Program-made: the position numbers and the translations under genes
The notes under the pieces: generated by a model
Seen by the model: only the letters and a program-made list of their open reading frames with translations
Told to the model about the DNA's origin: nothing
Databases searched by the model: none
Part shown: positions 5,712-8,387 of the stretch, one piece after another
How the letters are laid out: each line of letters starts with the position of its first letter
Numbering within the stretch: the stretch's first letter is position 1
Assembly (NCBI GenBank): GCA_002293295.1
Contig: DBCY01000058.1
Location: 5,412 to 13,798, forward strand
Source: Ruminococcus sp. UBA946
GTDB taxonomy: Bacteria > Bacillota > Clostridia > Oscillospirales > Ruminococcaceae
DNA: 8,387 nt
Direction of reading: 5' to 3'

Positions 5712-5742
5712 AAAAACCGCCCGTATTTTTCAACACAGGCGG
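5712..5742 (-). terminator. Intrinsic terminator after the recombinase gene
   Basis: On the minus strand, CCGCCTGT (5742-5735) pairs with ACGGGCGG (5724-5717) through 8 pairs including one G-T wobble, around a 10-nt loop, followed by TTTTT. It lies 20-50 bp past the recombinase stop and separates that transcript from the mobilization module, so the two can be controlled independently. Confidence 0.75.
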
Positions 5743-5760
5743 CATTGAGCTAAAATAATA

Positions 5761-7581
5761 TTAACTTGCGATTCTGTCAGTATTCTCAAACGAAGTCCCT
5801 TTAAGAATCTCAGCTCTGACAGCTTGCTTTTCAGCCCTCTTATCGGCAACCTTTTTTGCATACCGCTCTTTGTCCCGCTTACGTTCTCTTTCCCGCTGTT
5901 CTTCCGTCATTTCAGAGCGCAATTTCTTCCTTGATGTTCGCTTAATAGGTTTATCAATTTCTGCGATTTCATCTTGCGTTAAAGGCACGTCAAACTTACC
6001 GATAAACGAAAAAAATATTTCAATATTCTGCGTTCTCACTCCATCAACTTTCACGGCTTCGTGGACGATTACTTTTTCAATAAACTCATTCAAGAGAACC
6101 GCTGAAAACTCCATAAATTCAGTATGCCGTTTTACAATCTCAATAAATTTATCAGCCCTTACGCTGTCGGTATTATAATTGTCAATTGCCGTTTGAAGCT
6201 CCGTTATTTCGTTATCAAGCGTTATCTGTTCCGTGTCATACCCTGCCAATAGGTCAGTAAAATGCTTTTCAGGGATTTTTTCGGCGGCATATGCTTCATA
6301 CAGTTTCTTGATTAATACCCCTAACTCATCACGTCTGCGTTTAGACTTAGACAGCTTTTTTCGGCTTTCTTTAACTGCGTTTTCCTGTTGCAATAAAGAA
6401 GATTCACGAACGCGCTCAATAAAATTTTCCTCATTGGTTTTGACATATCCGCTTATTCTCCGTATTGCTGTGAGAATAATATTTTCTATAACTTCAGTGC
6501 GGATATAATGATAAGTGCAACTGCGGGAATAATGCCGATAGCTTGAACAAACATATTCGTCATGAGGCTTATGATGTTTATCCGCTTTGCCTAATTTGTT
6601 ATACATCTTTTCTCCGCAGTCGGCACAGTATAAAACGCCAGTCAGTGGGTTAGGACTACCGCCTACTTTCTGAGGTCTCCGCCTTGTTTCTCTCAGTCGC
6701 TGAACGACATTCCAAGTCTCCTCGTCAATGATTTGAGGTTTCGTGTCTTTAAAAACAAGAATGTTTTCGGGAGAGTTCGGCTTGCGTTTGGATTTATAGG
6801 TTTCCTTAACCGTCTTGTTTAAAATCGTCCACCCTTTATACTCTTCTTTTTTCAGAATTTGAATAACTGCGGAAGCAGACCATTTGTAAGGATTTGCGTT
6901 AGTATGAAGCCGCATACCCGCCCCGACTTTTTGCCAGTGCGCGGACGGTATCATGATGCTGTCAGCAGACAATTCAGCCGCTATTTTTTCAACTCCTTTA
7001 CCCTCAATAACGCTTCTGTAAATCCTTTGAACGACTGGCGCGGCTTCTTCGTCCAAAATCCATTTTTGTCGGTCGTTCGGGTCGTGAAGATAACCGTAAA
7101 TTATAGCGCCCGTAACGTGCTTCCCGTTCTCCGTCCTCGTCTTATTAACGGCTCGGATTTTACGGCTTGTTTCTTTTGCCGCCCATTCGTTTATGATATT
7201 CCGAAACGGCATAAAATCATCTTCACCTTTAAAGGTATCAATATTTTCATTAACCGAAACAAAACGCACTCCGCGCTCACGGAACTGCTCTAATAATAAG
7301 CCAACCCGCAAATGGTCGCGCCCTAACCTTGACATATCCTTTACAAGCAAAACCTCTACATTCCCGCGCTCGACTTCCTCAATCAGCTTTATTATTGCGG
7401 GTCTGTCCCAGCGCGTTCCGCTCCATCCGTCGTCGGTCAGATGTGTGATGTCGCTGTACCCCTCTTTCTGCGCATAATTCTCCAGCAGCATTTTCTGATT
7501 TTTTATAGAGTTGCTTTCTCCCTGCTGTTCATCATCGCGACTTAACCGCTCATAAGCGATTTTCAATTTTTCAGTAATCAT
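5761..7581 (-). CDS. TnpX-like large serine recombinase
   Basis: This 606-aa site-specific recombinase is expected to catalyse excision and integration of the element. The N-terminal resolvase domain (about 5-155) starts AYERLSRDD with the predicted catalytic Ser14, then ESNSIKNQ, DDGWSGTRWDRP and LVKDMSRLGRDHLRVG. A recombinase domain follows (about 165-300, IYGYLHDPND to RRPQ), then a zinc ribbon with C319, C322, C345 and C355. A long coiled coil (about 385-470) leads to a DUF4368-type segment (VDGVRTQNIEIFFSFIGKFD) and a very basic tail. The length is as expected for a TnpX-type enzyme and all motifs look intact. The ATG overlaps the end of the tnpW-like gene by 11 bp, with AAGGA just upstream, so translation is coupled. 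It points the same way as VirB4, so host transcription could express it while integrated. Confidence 0.95.
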   Translation of the reverse strand: MITEKLKIAYERLSRDDEQQGESNSIKNQKMLLENYAQKEGYSDITHLTDDGWSGTRWDRPAIIKLIEEVERGNVEVLLVKDMSRLGRDHLRVGLLLEQFRERGVRFVSVNENIDTFKGEDDFMPFRNIINEWAAKETSRKIRAVNKTRTENGKHVTGAIIYGYLHDPNDRQKWILDEEAAPVVQRIYRSVIEGKGVEKIAAELSADSIMIPSAHWQKVGAGMRLHTNANPYKWSASAVIQILKKEEYKGWTILNKTVKETYKSKRKPNSPENILVFKDTKPQIIDEETWNVVQRLRETRRRPQKVGGSPNPLTGVLYCADCGEKMYNKLGKADKHHKPHDEYVCSSYRHYSRSCTYHYIRTEVIENIILTAIRRISGYVKTNEENFIERVRESSLLQQENAVKESRKKLSKSKRRRDELGVLIKKLYEAYAAEKIPEKHFTDLLAGYDTEQITLDNEITELQTAIDNYNTDSVRADKFIEIVKRHTEFMEFSAVLLNEFIEKVIVHEAVKVDGVRTQNIEIFFSFIGKFDVPLTQDEIAEIDKPIKRTSRKKLRSEMTEEQRERERKRDKERYAKKVADKRAEKQAVRAEILKGTSFENTDRIAS

Positions 7582-7771
7582 AAATCCTTCTTTCCGACAA
7601 GGTTAAGGCAATTATTCTCGCTTCGTTTTCAATCAGCCTTAACAGCTTATCCTCAATTGTTTCACGGCTTGTCCGGCTGAAATTTACGGTCACGTTATAA
7701 ACGGTTGAGCCGATTTTTTGTTGATACTTCAACGGCTCAGCGGTTGCGGGTTTTGTTATCACAGCTTGCAT
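7571..7771 (-). CDS. TnpW-like transposon protein
   Basis: This 66-aa protein has the sequence pattern IGSTVYNVTVNFSRTSRETIEDKLLRLIENE (about residues 21-51), the form of the small TnpW-type proteins found directly upstream of TnpX-like recombinases. Its biochemical role is not known; the constant neighbourhood and the 11-bp overlap with the recombinase gene suggest an accessory to recombination or its control. Start: an ATG with GGAAAGGAG 7 nt upstream, a strong site. It would be the first gene read from the circle-joint promoter and from VirB4 readthrough. The 160 bp between it and the right end hold no other gene, only small palindromes. Confidence 0.82.
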   Translation of the reverse strand: MQAVITKPATAEPLKYQQKIGSTVYNVTVNFSRTSRETIEDKLLRLIENEARIIALTLSERRIYDY

Positions 7772-7909
7772 TGCAATACTCCTTTCCGTTTAGAATTTCT
7801 ATTTTATTGCTCCTTTCTCCGTTATTATGGGCTTATTCCGCAAGCGTTTTACCGTTTATACCGCAAACAGCGTTGTTTTCCCTGTCTGTTTTACTCGGTA
7901 CAAAATACC

Positions 7910-7919
7910 GTCCTTTACA
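7910..7919 (-). repeat. Right subterminal inverted repeat of the element (TGTAAAGGAC on the minus strand)
   Basis: This is the inverted near-copy of 1045-1054, 13 bp inside the right GGG core. It is followed inward by another small palindrome, CGGTA-caaaa-TACCG (7896-7910). Both fit a recombinase-binding region, but 10 bp with one mismatch could arise by chance. Confidence 0.4.
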
Positions 7920-7924
7920 GTATA
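7919..7924 (-). promoter_or_regulatory. -10 half (TATACT) of a promoter formed only in the circular element
   Basis: The minus-strand hexamer TATACT matches the -10 consensus at 5 of 6 positions. In the integrated state the hexamer 17 bp upstream is VirB4 coding sequence (GCTATT), which is not a -35 box. After circularization at the GGG core the TTGACA of 1050-1045 takes that place. The spacer is 6 + 3 + 8 = 17 bp. A transcript would start near 7912 and reach the tnpW-like start about 140 nt later. Confidence 0.6.
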
Positions 7925-7932
7925 AACCCTTC

Positions 7933-7935
7933 GGG
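7933..7935. repeat. Right attachment junction (attR core GGG)
   Basis: This is the partner of the GGG at 1036-1038. VirB4 coding sequence lies to its right (minus-strand reading ...DRKLLKN) and element sequence to its left. It sits in a small palindrome, AACCC-TTC-GGGTT (7925-7937), which may be part of the recombinase recognition site. Confidence 0.65.
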
Positions 7936-8387
7936 TTCTTTAATAGCTTTCGGTCGCACATAATCATATTGTTTGAAAGTGTGTTTACACCATAGTATAA
8001 GGCTTCTCCCATTTGAAATAATTCCTGTGTGGTAAACGGTACGAATATCGCCGTTGACGATGTGGTAAGCCCTCTTTTAATATCAATGAGGTTTATACCA
8101 ATCGGAACAGTTGAAAACAGCCCGTCCTCCTGCTGAAAATCCAAACGCTTCATCTGACAGTTATATTTCTGAGCGATACCCTGTTCCTGAAACAGGATAT
8201 TGTCAAGCTTTCTTTTGGTATCTGCTGTGTTCATAATGAGGATTGTAGCCATGAAAAGCCGTTCGTTACGGCTCTGCAAGTCATTTAAAAGGCTTTTGGC
8301 TTCCTTGCCGTAGGTAGATATATCCGACGGTATAACGTCAATATCATAGCCGTTTCGGAAAGCTTTTTTCTGCTCCTCAATCTTCAT
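7933..8387 (-). pseudogene. VirB4/TraE conjugation ATPase, 5' part (runs off the window; interrupted before the P-loop)
   Basis: The 151 codons seen here (8387-7935) precede the P-loop in VirB4/TraE proteins and include ERLFMATILIMNTADTK, LPIGIN-like VPIGINLIDIKRG, TTQELFQMGEALYYGVN and LSNNMIMCDRKLLKN. The first visible codon is ATG at the very edge, but the family has roughly 250 more residues upstream, so this is surely an internal methionine. Past the junction the frame continues into the element for 33 codons of unrelated sequence (PKGLYCKGRYFVPSK...) and stops at 7833. The product while integrated would therefore lack Walker A, Walker B and the whole C-terminal ATPase domain. It joins in frame to 18-1038 on excision. 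Both halves look undamaged otherwise. Confidence 0.92.

Larger units (their letters stand above)
1036..7935. mobile_element. TnpX-type mobilizable element (~6.9 kb) inserted in the VirB4 gene of a conjugative element
   Basis: The two halves of one VirB4 gene flank this segment in the same orientation, and between them lie a large serine recombinase, a TnpW-like protein, a MobQ-type relaxase with an oriT candidate, and AT-rich cargo. The element has no VirB4, coupling protein or channel genes of its own, so it would be mobilized by another element's machinery. GGG is present at both junctions (1036-1038 and 7933-7935). Joining at this GGG restores LLKNPNALFLGTPGSGKS, matching the usual form of this VirB4 region as I remember it. 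The unit length is then 6897 bp. A GTT repeat (1041-1043, 7935-7937) is an alternative core but would leave an extra Ser codon. Serine recombinases of the Tn4451/Tn5397 group act at 2-bp cores, so a very short repeat is expected. Exact ends need an empty-site sequence. Confidence 0.9.

Noticed and set aside
7705..7995. Two plus-strand frames near the right end
   Set aside because: They cross the element junction and are antisense to tnpW and VirB4, so they cannot be conserved genes.
1..8387. CRISPR array, tRNA or rRNA genes
   Set aside because: No regularly spaced direct repeats, cloverleaf or ribosomal RNA sequence was seen on either strand.

Overview
The window looks like DNA of a low-GC Gram-positive bacterium, most likely a gut-type clostridium. 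The evidence is strong AGGAG-type ribosome binding sites, a Gram-positive VirB4/TraE-type conjugation ATPase, a TnpX-like large serine recombinase with its TnpW-like partner, and a DUF3847 + MobA/MobL pair. No species can be named from the sequence.

Layout. Both edges belong to one minus-strand gene, the VirB4/TraE ATPase of a conjugative element. Its upstream part lies at 7933-8387 and its downstream part (P-loop, Walker B, C-terminus) at 18-1038. About 6.9 kb of foreign DNA (about 1036-7935) separates the two halves. Joining them at a shared GGG restores an uninterrupted reading frame through the conserved segment just before the Walker A loop. The insertion is therefore a mobilizable element nested in the ATPase gene of a larger conjugative element.

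The inserted element has three modules. (1) At the right end, on the minus strand, tnpW-like and large serine recombinase genes overlap by 11 bp and are followed by an intrinsic terminator. (2) In the middle, on the minus strand, is a mobilization module: a DUF3847 protein, a hairpin-rich region with an RSF1010-type (MobQ) oriT candidate, and a MobA/MobL relaxase. The relaxase's best start is an ATA codon. (3) At the left, on the plus strand, is AT-rich cargo: a DUF1016/YhcG PD-(D/E)XK nuclease-like gene behind a strong promoter overlapped by a 20-bp-arm palindrome, then an unrecognised 363-aa gene that overlaps a 67-aa zinc-ribbon-like gene.

How the parts may work together. The recombinase genes point the same way as the split ATPase gene, so host tra transcription should run into them. 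Excision would rebuild the ATPase. Joining the two ends in the circle puts a TTGACA from the left end exactly 17 bp upstream of a TATACT from the right end, pointing at tnpW and the recombinase gene. Neither junction has that promoter when the element is integrated. The sequence thus suggests a reversible block of the host's conjugation ATPase, with a recombinase promoter assembled only in the circular form. The pattern is read directly from the sequence; the behaviour is inference.
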